A DNA stretch of 5,198 nucleotides from Erysipelotrichaceae bacterium (GCA_021200395.1 JAJQGQ010000261.1:1-5198), one strand, 5' to 3'; positions 1-5,198 are shown, counted from the first letter of the stretch. Notes: generated from the sequence alone by a model not told the origin. Program-made: numbers and translations.

Positions 1-3
1 AAC

Positions 4-45
4 ATTATATCATATTACAAATATTATAAAAAGTAATTCATTATA
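4..45 (-). promoter_or_regulatory. Candidate leftward promoter region for a gene beyond the left edge
   Basis: On the minus strand this stretch holds three perfect TATAAT hexamers (40-45, 23-28 and 4-9). Those at 40-45 and 4-9 are preceded by TGn, giving extended -10 forms TGTTATAAT and TGATATAAT. No good -35 is seen for any of them. The stretch lies just past the MATE terminator, where the promoter of a next leftward gene would be expected. The DNA is very AT-rich, so TATAAT arises easily by chance. No coding region is seen in 1-82. Confidence 0.3.
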
Positions 46-68
46 ACACAACATATTTCACTATAGCT

Positions 69-94
69 AAAAAAAGAAAGATCTAAGATCTTTC
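69..94 (-). terminator. Intrinsic terminator of the DUF3237-MATE operon
   Basis: The sequence shows an 8-bp perfect stem (76-83 with 87-94, GAAAGATC/GATCTTTC) with a 3-nt loop. Read leftward it is followed directly by a run of seven T (69-75 on the opposite strand). This is the classic Rho-independent layout for minus-strand transcription. The MATE stop codon (83-85) lies inside the hairpin, so the last codons of that gene form the upstream arm of the stem. Confidence 0.87.
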
Positions 95-1429
95 CCTTAT
101 ATAATCATTCGTATAAAAACTATAAACAAGTTGTACACACATAAAACACCAAATCACTGGTTCACAAAAAATAACCGCTAAATATCCAAACATTGGTATA
201 AATACAACTACAAATATAATCTTACCAGCTAATTCAATGCAACTAGAAATAAGTGGTAACATCTTTTGTCCAATACCTTGTAATGCATACCTTGTCTGCA
301 TTAAAACACCTAATACTGCATAAAATGGACCTACTACTCTAAGATATAATGTTGCATTTTCTAAAACAACTGACTCATTAGAACCAGAAATCCATTGTAC
401 CAAACTATGAGCACCAAACCATAATATAATCGTCACAACACCAGCTAAAACAATATCATAAAGATAAGCAACTTTAATTCCTTTTTTAATACGTTCAACA
501 TTATTAGCCCCTTTATTTTGAGAAACAAAAGTAGAAACTGCTAATCCCATCGAAGTAAAAGGCAAATTAAAAAACATATATAACTTTCTAGCAGCTGTAT
601 GACCAGCAATAATCAAATATCCTAAATTATTAATTCCATATTGTAATATGACAGATGCGACACTTACTATTGAACTCATAAATCCCATTGAAAAACCTTG
701 AGTAATTAATTCTTTATACAATTCTTTATCATAAACAAAATGTTCCTTACTAGGTATCAAAACAGGAACTCTCTTTAATATATAAATAAAACAAAGAATA
801 ACTGAAACACCTTGAGCAATCACTGTGGCAATAGCAGCTCCTCTAATACCCATATTAAAACTTCCTATAAATAATAAATCTAACCCTATATTCAATAATG
901 ATGAAATAATCAAGAATACAAGTGGTATAAAACTATTACCAATAGCTCTCATCATAGCAGCACATAAATTATAACCAAACATAACAACTATAAATACAAC
1001 AATCAATGAAATATAACTATAAGCTTCATCTATAATATTAGCAGGTGTATCCAATACTTGAAGTAGTGGATATAAAATCAAACTTCCCAAAATACTAATC
1101 ACAACAGAAGAAACAATCCCAATCACAAGTGAACTTGCAACTGATTTCTTTAATAATGCTTCATCACCTGAACCAAAGCTCCTAGCAGCAACAATAGCCA
1201 ACCCATTTCCAATCCCTAACGCGAAACCAACCAATAAATCATAAATAGACGTACAAGAACCAATAGCCGCTAAAGAAACATCCCCTAAAATATTTCCCAC
1301 AATCATTGTATCACATGTATTATACAATTGCTGGAATATATTAGATATCAATAGTGGTATCATAAATATCAGTAATGATTGTAATATTGGTCCATTTATC
1401 AAATCAACATCTCTCTTTAAAACATTCAT
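83..1429 (-). CDS. MATE family multidrug/metabolite efflux transporter
   Basis: This encodes a 448-residue inner-membrane protein of typical MATE length, expected to export cationic drugs or metabolites in exchange for Na+ or H+. About twelve hydrophobic segments fall into two six-helix lobes (roughly residues 14-220 and 240-440). Family landmarks are visible: the N-terminal stretch with PLLISNIFQQLYNTCDTMIVG (residues 25-45, Asp40), ARSFGSGD (82-89), NIGLDLLFIG (180-189, Asp184) and GIRGAAIATVIAQ (194-206). The pseudo-repeat begins again near ITQGFSMG (about 243). It starts at ATG 1429 after an AGGAGA Shine-Dalgarno (1435-1440) that lies in the last codons of the upstream DUF3237 gene. Only one base separates that gene's stop from this ATG, so translation is probably coupled. 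It ends within an intrinsic terminator. The family assignment is firm; the substrate cannot be read from sequence, and no subfamily name (NorM, DinF, MepA) is justified here. Confidence 0.93.
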   Translation of the reverse strand: MNVLKRDVDLINGPILQSLLIFMIPLLISNIFQQLYNTCDTMIVGNILGDVSLAAIGSCTSIYDLLVGFALGIGNGLAIVAARSFGSGDEALLKKSVASSLVIGIVSSVVISILGSLILYPLLQVLDTPANIIDEAYSYISLIVVFIVVMFGYNLCAAMMRAIGNSFIPLVFLIISSLLNIGLDLLFIGSFNMGIRGAAIATVIAQGVSVILCFIYILKRVPVLIPSKEHFVYDKELYKELITQGFSMGFMSSIVSVASVILQYGINNLGYLIIAGHTAARKLYMFFNLPFTSMGLAVSTFVSQNKGANNVERIKKGIKVAYLYDIVLAGVVTIILWFGAHSLVQWISGSNESVVLENATLYLRVVGPFYAVLGVLMQTRYALQGIGQKMLPLISSCIELAGKIIFVVVFIPMFGYLAVIFCEPVIWCFMCVQLVYSFYTNDYIRERS

Positions 1430-1430
1430 A

Positions 1431-1850
1431 CTATTCTCCTAAAATATCATATATCTTAATCAACAACTCATCATCCATACTTATTCCTACTGCTTTAAAA
1501 CGACTTTGTGATAAATATTCATGTAATTCCTTATTATCACTTAAAAACTTAGGACAGGCCTCAAAAGGTGAAGGATGATGATTTCTTTCAAAATATCCAT
1601 TATTTTCCACATATAAAAAACATTCTTCATGATTTTTATCATACCCTTTAAACATATACTTTGCTTGCATATGTCTAACACCTGTAATATTTGTTGTTTG
1701 AACATCTACAGCTCCTGGTACAATAGTACCAGTAAATAATTCTGATTGAACATAACCAGAAAAAGGAATCATTGTAACTTTTGCCCAGTCTGCTTCCATT
1801 CTCGTTATATTATCAATATGAATATGGAATGTCATTATTAACTTATCCAT
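1431..1850 (-). CDS. DUF3237-like protein, function unknown
   Basis: This encodes a 139-residue soluble protein with no signal peptide or membrane segment. The pattern resembles DUF3237: a GTIVPGAVDVQ segment (residues 41-51) matching the family's G-x-x-xPGxxD element, an alternating-strand segment KYMFKGYD (64-71), VENNGYF (81-87), an F-x-x-CPKF region and a FKAVG then IKIYDIL ending. DUF3237 proteins are small beta-barrel-like proteins of unknown biochemical role. I assign the family from pattern memory only. The start is placed at ATG 1850 because a strong GAGGGAGGG ribosome-binding site (1856-1864) sits 5 nt upstream. An in-frame ATG at 1871 would give 146 residues but has no Shine-Dalgarno. 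It is the first gene of a two-gene operon with the MATE exporter, and its last codons carry the exporter's ribosome-binding site. This context suggests a role tied to the exported compound, for example binding or modifying it, but that is inference. Confidence 0.78.
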   Translation of the reverse strand: MDKLIMTFHIHIDNITRMEADWAKVTMIPFSGYVQSELFTGTIVPGAVDVQTTNITGVRHMQAKYMFKGYDKNHEECFLYVENNGYFERNHHPSPFEACPKFLSDNKELHEYLSQSRFKAVGISMDDELLIKIYDILGE

Positions 1851-1855
1851 GTAAT

Positions 1856-1864
1856 CCCTCCCTC
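1856..1864 (-). promoter_or_regulatory. Ribosome-binding site that fixes the DUF3237 start
   Basis: Read leftward the bases are GAGGGAGGG, a purine-rich Shine-Dalgarno ending 5 nt before ATG 1850. The longer candidate start at 1871 is preceded only by A/T-rich sequence, so this site decides the start. Confidence 0.75.
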
Positions 1865-1869
1865 GTTTC

Positions 1870-1875
1870 ATTATA
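1870..1875 (-). promoter_or_regulatory. Candidate -10 box of the DUF3237-MATE operon
   Basis: A perfect TATAAT lies on the minus strand, preceded directly by TG (one base short of the extended -10 spacing). No convincing -35 is found 16-18 bp upstream. Transcription from here would begin near 1863, inside the ribosome-binding site, leaving a very short leader. An upstream start site within 1880-1930 is equally possible. Confidence 0.3.
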
Positions 1876-1901
1876 CATATTTTTTTAATATTTTAAAGTA
1901 T

Positions 1902-1930
1902 TTGTTATTTTAGGATTCGTTGTATATAAT
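1902..1930 (+). promoter_or_regulatory. Sigma-A type promoter of the phosphatase-LysR operon
   Basis: TTGTTA (1902-1907) and a perfect TATAAT (1925-1930) are separated by 17 bp, which is the optimal spacing. Transcription would start near 1937, just ahead of the GGAGG ribosome-binding site at 1942-1946. The -35 region abuts an imperfect 16-bp dyad (1887-1902) that could hold a regulator. Confidence 0.7.
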
Positions 1931-1953
1931 ATAAATAAATTGGAGGTATTTTA

Positions 1954-2541
1954 ATGAAGCATTTATATTTAATGAGGCATGGTGAAACTCTTTTTAATGT
2001 TAGAAGAAAAATTCAAGGTTGGTGTGATTCACCATTAACTGAAAATGGCATTAATCAAGCTAAGGCTGCAAAAGAATATTTAAAAAATATTCATTTTGAT
2101 CATTATTATAGTTCAACATCTGAAAGATGTTGTGATACTTTAGAAATAGTTACTGATTATAAGGCTACATATAAAAGATTAAAGCAAATTAAAGAAAGAA
2201 ACTTTGGTACTTTTGAAGGTGAAAGTGAAGATCTCAATCCACAAAAGAATAGCGGACTCAATTATGATGATATTTTTCCATATTATGGAGGAGAATATCG
2301 TCAAGATGTCGTTAATAGAATGTATCATACTTTAGAAGATATTATGAATAAAGAAGATCATTTTAATGTATTAGCTGTGTCTCATGGTGGTGCCTGTTAT
2401 GCTTTTTTAAGCGCTATTGTAGATAATGATACTTTAAAACAAATTGGTCCTGTTTCTAATTGTAATATTTTTCATTATGGTTATGATAATGGAAAGTTTC
2501 AATTTATTGAATTGATTAAACCACAAACGAATGGAGAATAA
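1954..2541 (+). CDS. Histidine phosphatase family (phosphoglycerate mutase-like) protein
   Basis: This encodes a 195-residue cytoplasmic enzyme of the histidine phosphatase superfamily. The signature LMRHGET (residues 6-12) supplies Arg8 and the phosphohistidine His9. It is followed by the typical F-N-x-x-x-x-x-QGWCDSPLTENG run (14-32). SSTSERCCDT (53-62) gives the second phosphate-binding arginine, Arg58. ERNFGTFEG (81-89) provides the likely proton donor Glu81, and SHGG (143-146) the second histidine, His144. All catalytic residues are therefore present. The length and motif spacing fit the small phosphatases annotated as GpmB/CobC-like rather than the ~230-250-residue glycolytic cofactor-dependent mutase, so a phosphatase acting on a small phosphorylated metabolite is more likely than a glycolytic role. 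The substrate is not predictable. A GGAGG site (1942-1946) lies 7 nt before the ATG. It is the first gene of an operon with a LysR regulator, whose start lies at its stop codon. Confidence 0.93.
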   Translation: MKHLYLMRHGETLFNVRRKIQGWCDSPLTENGINQAKAAKEYLKNIHFDHYYSSTSERCCDTLEIVTDYKATYKRLKQIKERNFGTFEGESEDLNPQKNSGLNYDDIFPYYGGEYRQDVVNRMYHTLEDIMNKEDHFNVLAVSHGGACYAFLSAIVDNDTLKQIGPVSNCNIFHYGYDNGKFQFIELIKPQTNGE

Positions 2542-2543
2542 TG

Positions 2544-3425
2544 ATGGAGATAAGAGTACTACAATACTTCTTAGCAATTGCTAGAGAAGAAACAATATCT
2601 GGAGCTGCTGAATTTTTACATATTACGCAACCAACTTTATCAAGACAAATGAAAGATTTGGAAGATGAATTAGGAAAAACTTTATTTATTAGAGGAACAC
2701 GTAAGATCGAATTAACAGAAGAGGGTATGATTTTAAGAAAACGCGCCGAAGAGATTATTTCATTAGTTGATAAGACTGAAATGGAGATTGCGACAAGTGA
2801 TCAACATATTTCAGGTAATGTTTATATTGGTTGTGGAGAAACAGAAGGTATGCGTATTATTACAAAAGTGATTAAACAAGTACAAAAGCAGCATCCTCTG
2901 ATTAAGTTTCATATAGAAAGTGATTATAAAAAAGATGTTATTGATAAATTGGATAAAGGTCTTATTGATTTTGGTGTATTAGTTAATACTGGTAAAATGA
3001 ATAATTATAATTTCTTAGAATTACCTTATAAAGATGTATGTGGTGTCCTTATGCGAAAGGATTCTCCTTTAGCTTCTAAGGATTTTATTACGATTGATGA
3101 TTTAAAAAATGAACCTCTCATTTTATCTAGACAAGATATGCAAAGCGATAATATTACTGAATGGTTTAAAAAAGATATCAATGATATGAATGTGGTTGCA
3201 ACATATAATTTAATTTATAATGCATCACTCATGGTTGAAGAAGGGATTGGTTATGTCATAGGGTTGGATCATCTTATTAATACAACGAATACAGATTTAT
3301 GTTTTAAACCATTGAAACCATCTATAGAAGTAGGTTTATCAGTTGTATGGAAAAAATATCAAGTATTTAATAAAGCGAGTAAATATTTCTTAACAACATT
3401 GCAAAATGAAATTGAAAAAAATTGA
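2544..3425 (+). CDS. LysR family transcriptional regulator
   Basis: This encodes a 293-residue DNA-binding regulator of normal LysR length. The N-terminal winged helix-turn-helix (residues 1-60) begins with the family-typical MEIRVLQYFLAIA. The helix-turn-helix core is ISGAAEFLHITQPTLSRQM (18-36), followed by LEDELGKTLFIRG and LTEEG. A linker helix (about 60-85) leads into a two-lobed effector-binding domain from SGNVYIG (90-96) to about residue 290, including the GLIDFGVL element. Two adjacent in-frame ATGs exist (2541 and 2544). The GGAG at 2533-2536 is 4 nt from the first and 7 nt from the second, so I use 2544. Starting at 2541 would overlap the upstream stop codon by one base. It is co-transcribed with the histidine phosphatase and divergent from the DUF3237-MATE operon. 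LysR proteins commonly regulate a divergent neighbour and themselves, so control of the exporter operon is a reasonable inference. The effector is unknown. Confidence 0.94.
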   Translation: MEIRVLQYFLAIAREETISGAAEFLHITQPTLSRQMKDLEDELGKTLFIRGTRKIELTEEGMILRKRAEEIISLVDKTEMEIATSDQHISGNVYIGCGETEGMRIITKVIKQVQKQHPLIKFHIESDYKKDVIDKLDKGLIDFGVLVNTGKMNNYNFLELPYKDVCGVLMRKDSPLASKDFITIDDLKNEPLILSRQDMQSDNITEWFKKDINDMNVVATYNLIYNASLMVEEGIGYVIGLDHLINTTNTDLCFKPLKPSIEVGLSVVWKKYQVFNKASKYFLTTLQNEIEKN

Positions 3426-3450
3426 AAGACTAAGGAAATCCTTAGTCTTT
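3425..3450. terminator. Bidirectional intrinsic terminator between convergent genes
   Basis: An 11-bp perfect stem (AAAGACTAAGG, 3425-3435, with CCTTAGTCTTT, 3440-3450) encloses a 4-nt loop. On the plus strand it ends in five T (3448-3452), terminating the LysR operon. On the minus strand the stem is followed by TTT, then CAA, then seven T (opposite 3415-3421), so it can also terminate the EIIB-ROK gene. Only 16 bp separate the two stop codons, and the minus-strand stop (3442-3444) lies in the stem. Confidence 0.85.
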
Positions 3451-4845
3451 TTCTAACAATTGTTGAACACATAATATCATCGTTCCAAGCAAGCTATAAC
3501 TATTCAAATCTTCAATAATCACAATTTCTGGCAAATATTTTTGTGGTATCGTATGTGCTAGTTCATCACTCAAATCCTGACTATTACAAATTAAATTTGA
3601 TTTAACCACAATCAACTCAGGATCTAAAACACCAATAACACTTCTAAGCACTTCACATGCAGCACATATAGAACCTTCAGGTGTTTTAGACAAATGCATT
3701 TGTTCATCACTTAAACAGTTTGGTAAAAACTTTGACTCTCCTGCAATATGATGATGTCCCTCTATCAATTGTCCATTAAAAATACTGCCTATACCACCTA
3801 ACGATCCAGGAGTAGGCTGAAATAACAAAGATAAAGTACTATATTCATTTTGGGATGCATAATACCCCATTGCCGCAGCATTCGTATCATTAAACAACAT
3901 AGTTTGAATACCACATTTTTCTTCAATATAACCAACAACATCAGTATCATTTAAATCATCGGTAGGAGAATTTGATTTCCCATTTTCTACAATACCAGGA
4001 ATAGAAATACCAATATAATCAATATCATATTTTGCTTTTACAGCTCCTACTATATCACCAATATCATGTAGATTAATATTTGGTTTATGAACCTTATTTT
4101 CATGAATCATTTCATTCTTATAATAAATACGATAACCTACTTTAACATAATTATGTTCTCTAATCATTGAGATGACTAATAAATTCTTTTGATTATGAAT
4201 TTCTCTTTTTAAAAGTAATGGCTTGATTTCAGGCATGTCGATGCCTTCATGATTCTTTTCTTCTTCTTGGATAAATGTAAGAGTCGATCCTGTATCATAT
4301 TGAGCATACATAGATGCTGGTATTTGTAAAACCATTTTATTTTTTAATACTTCTTGTATTTTAGGTTGTAGATAAGCAATTTGTGGAGCTAATAAAATGA
4401 TATCATAATCTCTACCTTTATCATATAAATCTGCATATGGTGTAGCAGCAAAAGTATAATCTAAATTCAATATATTTGATGCATCATTTAATTGATTGGC
4501 AAAATAGGATGTGGTAAGACCACTGGTACAGCTTAATAAGACTTTTCGCTGTGGTTTTTCGACTAATTTTTGCACAACTTCAATCATTTCATTAAATAAT
4601 TCTACAGCATGATTGATGGATTGCATTTGAAAATGTAAAAAGAATTCTGTATGATCATTTGTAAGATTCTTTACACTTAAAGCGATAATATTATTATCAA
4701 AAAAATTGATTTCACCATGACAATAGTTCGTATCAATATAAATGGTATTTTCATTTTTTGATGTTATTGTATAATTTTGACTATGATGTCCAATAATCCA
4801 TTGTTTATATACACTTGTATAAATATCTTTTAAGAATTCATCCAT
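3442..4845 (-). CDS. EIIB-ROK fusion protein, probable sugar/PTS-linked sensor
   Basis: This encodes a 467-residue soluble protein with three parts (numbered from ATG 4845). Residues 1-97 form a mixed beta/alpha region that I cannot assign. Residues about 101-197 match the fold pattern of PTS EIIB of the lactose/cellobiose class: KVLLSCTSGLTTS (101-113) with the phosphorylatable Cys106, then DYDIILLAPQIAYL (146-159) and a MVLQIPASMYAQYD strand-loop. Residues about 218-467 resemble a ROK domain: GISIPG (279-284), NDTNAAAMG (319-327) with the catalytic-base Asp320, a glycine-rich PGSLGGIG (346-353), AGESKFLP (368-375) and LDPELIVV (407-414). The ROK N-terminal phosphate loop DxGGT is not recognisable, and the CxCGxxGC zinc motif is absent, so kinase activity is doubtful. 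No helix-turn-helix is visible. I infer a sensor of sugar and PTS phosphorylation state; a sugar-binding or weak kinase role remains possible. An SD-like AGGAG at 4855-4859 favours this start. It is divergent from a flavodoxin gene. Confidence 0.82.
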   Translation of the reverse strand: MDEFLKDIYTSVYKQWIIGHHSQNYTITSKNENTIYIDTNYCHGEINFFDNNIIALSVKNLTNDHTEFFLHFQMQSINHAVELFNEMIEVVQKLVEKPQRKVLLSCTSGLTTSYFANQLNDASNILNLDYTFAATPYADLYDKGRDYDIILLAPQIAYLQPKIQEVLKNKMVLQIPASMYAQYDTGSTLTFIQEEEKNHEGIDMPEIKPLLLKREIHNQKNLLVISMIREHNYVKVGYRIYYKNEMIHENKVHKPNINLHDIGDIVGAVKAKYDIDYIGISIPGIVENGKSNSPTDDLNDTDVVGYIEEKCGIQTMLFNDTNAAAMGYYASQNEYSTLSLLFQPTPGSLGGIGSIFNGQLIEGHHHIAGESKFLPNCLSDEQMHLSKTPEGSICAACEVLRSVIGVLDPELIVVKSNLICNSQDLSDELAHTIPQKYLPEIVIIEDLNSYSLLGTMILCVQQLLEKD

Positions 4846-4854
4846 ACATATCAT

Positions 4855-4859
4855 CTCCT
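4855..4859 (-). promoter_or_regulatory. Ribosome-binding site that decides the EIIB-ROK start
   Basis: Read leftward the bases are AGGAG. They lie directly against the in-frame ATG at 4854 (no spacer), which is too close for use, but 9 nt before the ATG at 4845. The shorter 467-residue product is therefore preferred over the 470-residue one. Confidence 0.65.
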
Positions 4860-4865
4860 GTGCTT

Positions 4866-4874
4866 ATTCTAACA
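4866..4874 (-). promoter_or_regulatory. Candidate extended -10 of the EIIB-ROK gene
   Basis: Read leftward this is TGTTAGAAT, an extended -10 (TGn plus TAGAAT, five of six to consensus). No clear -35 is seen, which extended -10 promoters can tolerate. Transcription would begin near 4859, leaving a leader of about 14 nt before ATG 4845. The upstream side of this promoter reaches toward the 40-bp dyad at 4894-4933. Confidence 0.35.
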
Positions 4875-4893
4875 TAAACCAAATACGAATCAT

Positions 4894-4933
4894 AATGCTT
4901 TTTAAACATAATATTAAATGTATATTAAGCATT
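4894..4933. promoter_or_regulatory. 40-bp interrupted palindrome, candidate operator
   Basis: Around a centre between 4913 and 4914, 14 of 20 base pairs are complementary. The outer arms AATGCTT (4894-4900) and AAGCATT (4927-4933) are perfect. Then two mismatches, TA/TA, one mismatch, and inner arms ACAT (4906-4909) and ATGT (4918-4921) follow. It lies in the divergent gap between the EIIB-ROK and flavodoxin genes, with its right arm touching the predicted flavodoxin -35. The conserved outer and inner half-sites suggest binding of a dimer or tetramer. It has no following T-run, so it is not a terminator. Which regulator binds is unknown. Confidence 0.55.
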
Positions 4934-4960
4934 GGACATTTAGTGAAAAAGACTTAAAAT
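4933..4960 (+). promoter_or_regulatory. Candidate promoter of the flavodoxin gene
   Basis: TGGACA (4933-4938) and TAAAAT (4955-4960) each match the sigma-A consensus at five of six positions, with a 16-bp spacer. Transcription would begin near 4967, at the AAGGAGG ribosome-binding site, giving a short leader. The -35 overlaps the last base of the 40-bp dyad, so a protein bound there could block or recruit polymerase. Confidence 0.5.
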
Positions 4961-4981
4961 ATAAGTAAGGAGGATGAAAAT

Positions 4982-5198
4982 ATGAGTAAAATATTAGTAG
5001 CTTATTTTTCCGCTACTGGTACTACAAAAACAGTAGCAGAAAAATTAGCCGAAGTTGTTGATGGTGATTTATTTGAGATTGTACCAAAAGAAAAATATAC
5101 AAGTGCTGATTTAGATTGGCAGAATCCTAAAAGTAGAAGTAGTTATGAAATGAAAGATAATCCAAGTTTTAGACCTGCTATTTCTAATCATATAGATA
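4982..5198 (+). CDS. Flavodoxin-family protein, cut by the right edge
   Basis: Only the first 72 residues are present and the reading frame is open to the window end. MSKILVAYFSATGTTK (1-16) is the first beta strand and FMN-phosphate-binding loop (S10-A-T-G-T-T15) of flavodoxins. An amphipathic helix (17-27) and a second strand DLFEIVP (29-35) follow. The segment with Trp46-Gln-Asn-Pro and the polar stretch to Pro65 resembles flavodoxins of the type often found as stand-alone electron carriers or flavodoxin-fold reductases in anaerobes. A cytoplasmic FMN redox role is well supported, while its partners and electron donor are not visible. ATG 4982 is preceded by a strong AAGGAGG (4967-4973) with an 8-nt spacer. 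The gene is transcribed away from the EIIB-ROK gene, with a predicted promoter at 4933-4960 beside a 40-bp dyad. Confidence 0.9.
   Translation, partial: MSKILVAYFSATGTTKTVAEKLAEVVDGDLFEIVPKEKYTSADLDWQNPKSRSSYEMKDNPSFRPAISNHID

Noticed and set aside
1375..1578. Plus-strand open frame of 67 codons
   Set aside because: It lies antisense across the MATE start and the DUF3237 end, has no ribosome-binding site, and its product resembles no family.
1851..1871. Upstream in-frame ATG at 1871 as the start of the DUF3237 gene
   Set aside because: There is no Shine-Dalgarno before it, while ATG 1850 has a strong one, and the added seven residues (MKRGRDY) are encoded by the ribosome-binding site itself.
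1954..2541. Glycolytic 2,3-bisphosphoglycerate-dependent phosphoglycerate mutase
   Set aside because: It is too short (195 residues), lacks the longer insert of the glycolytic enzyme, and sits with a LysR regulator instead of glycolytic genes.
2541..2543. ATG at 2541 as the LysR start
   Set aside because: Its spacing from GGAG is only 4 nt against 7 nt for ATG 2544. The difference is one methionine, so this is a weak preference.
3442..4845. EIIB-ROK gene as a ROK transcriptional repressor (NagC/XylR type)
   Set aside because: Such repressors have an N-terminal winged helix-turn-helix; here the N-terminus is strand-rich and an EIIB-like domain precedes the ROK part.
4846..4854. ATG at 4854 as the start of the EIIB-ROK gene
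   Set aside because: The AGGAG touches it with no spacer, so ATG 4845 with a 9-nt spacer fits better.
4894..4933. The 40-bp dyad as a terminator or riboswitch
   Set aside because: There is no T-run after it on either strand, the stem has several internal mismatches, and it lies upstream of the predicted transcript start of the flavodoxin gene.

Overview
The window is compact, AT-rich bacterial DNA with short gaps, strong Shine-Dalgarno sites, intrinsic terminators and A/T-ending codons. Together with the protein families present, this points to a low-GC Firmicute. A gut Erysipelotrichia/Coprobacillus-type organism is my best guess, but it is an inference from style and not a database match. 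The window holds five complete genes and one gene cut by the right edge. I see no RNA gene, insertion sequence, CRISPR array, riboswitch or phage gene.

Left half (1-3450). Two short operons diverge from an 80-100 bp gap near 1851-1953. Leftward runs a small DUF3237-type protein and then a MATE-family multidrug/metabolite exporter. They are probably translationally coupled, and the operon ends in a clear intrinsic terminator whose stem contains the MATE stop codon. Rightward, from a near-consensus promoter (TTGTTA-17-TATAAT), runs a histidine-phosphatase (phosphoglycerate-mutase-like) protein overlapping a LysR-family regulator by a base or abutting it. A LysR gene in one arm of a divergent pair suggests that it controls the other arm, so a small ligand-responsive exporter locus is plausible. 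The ligand is unknown.

Right half (3426-5198). A bidirectional terminator hairpin at 3425-3450 separates the LysR gene from a convergent gene for an unusual 467-residue protein. That protein has an unassigned N-terminal ~95 residues, then a PTS EIIB (lactose/cellobiose-type) domain with its phosphocysteine loop, then a degenerate ROK (sugar kinase/regulator) domain. It is divergently paired with a flavodoxin gene that runs off the right edge.

The two most notable things are this EIIB-ROK fusion, which looks more like a sugar/PTS sensor than a kinase, and a 40-bp interrupted palindrome (4894-4933). The palindrome lies between the fusion gene and the flavodoxin gene, right next to the predicted flavodoxin -35, and is a good candidate operator.
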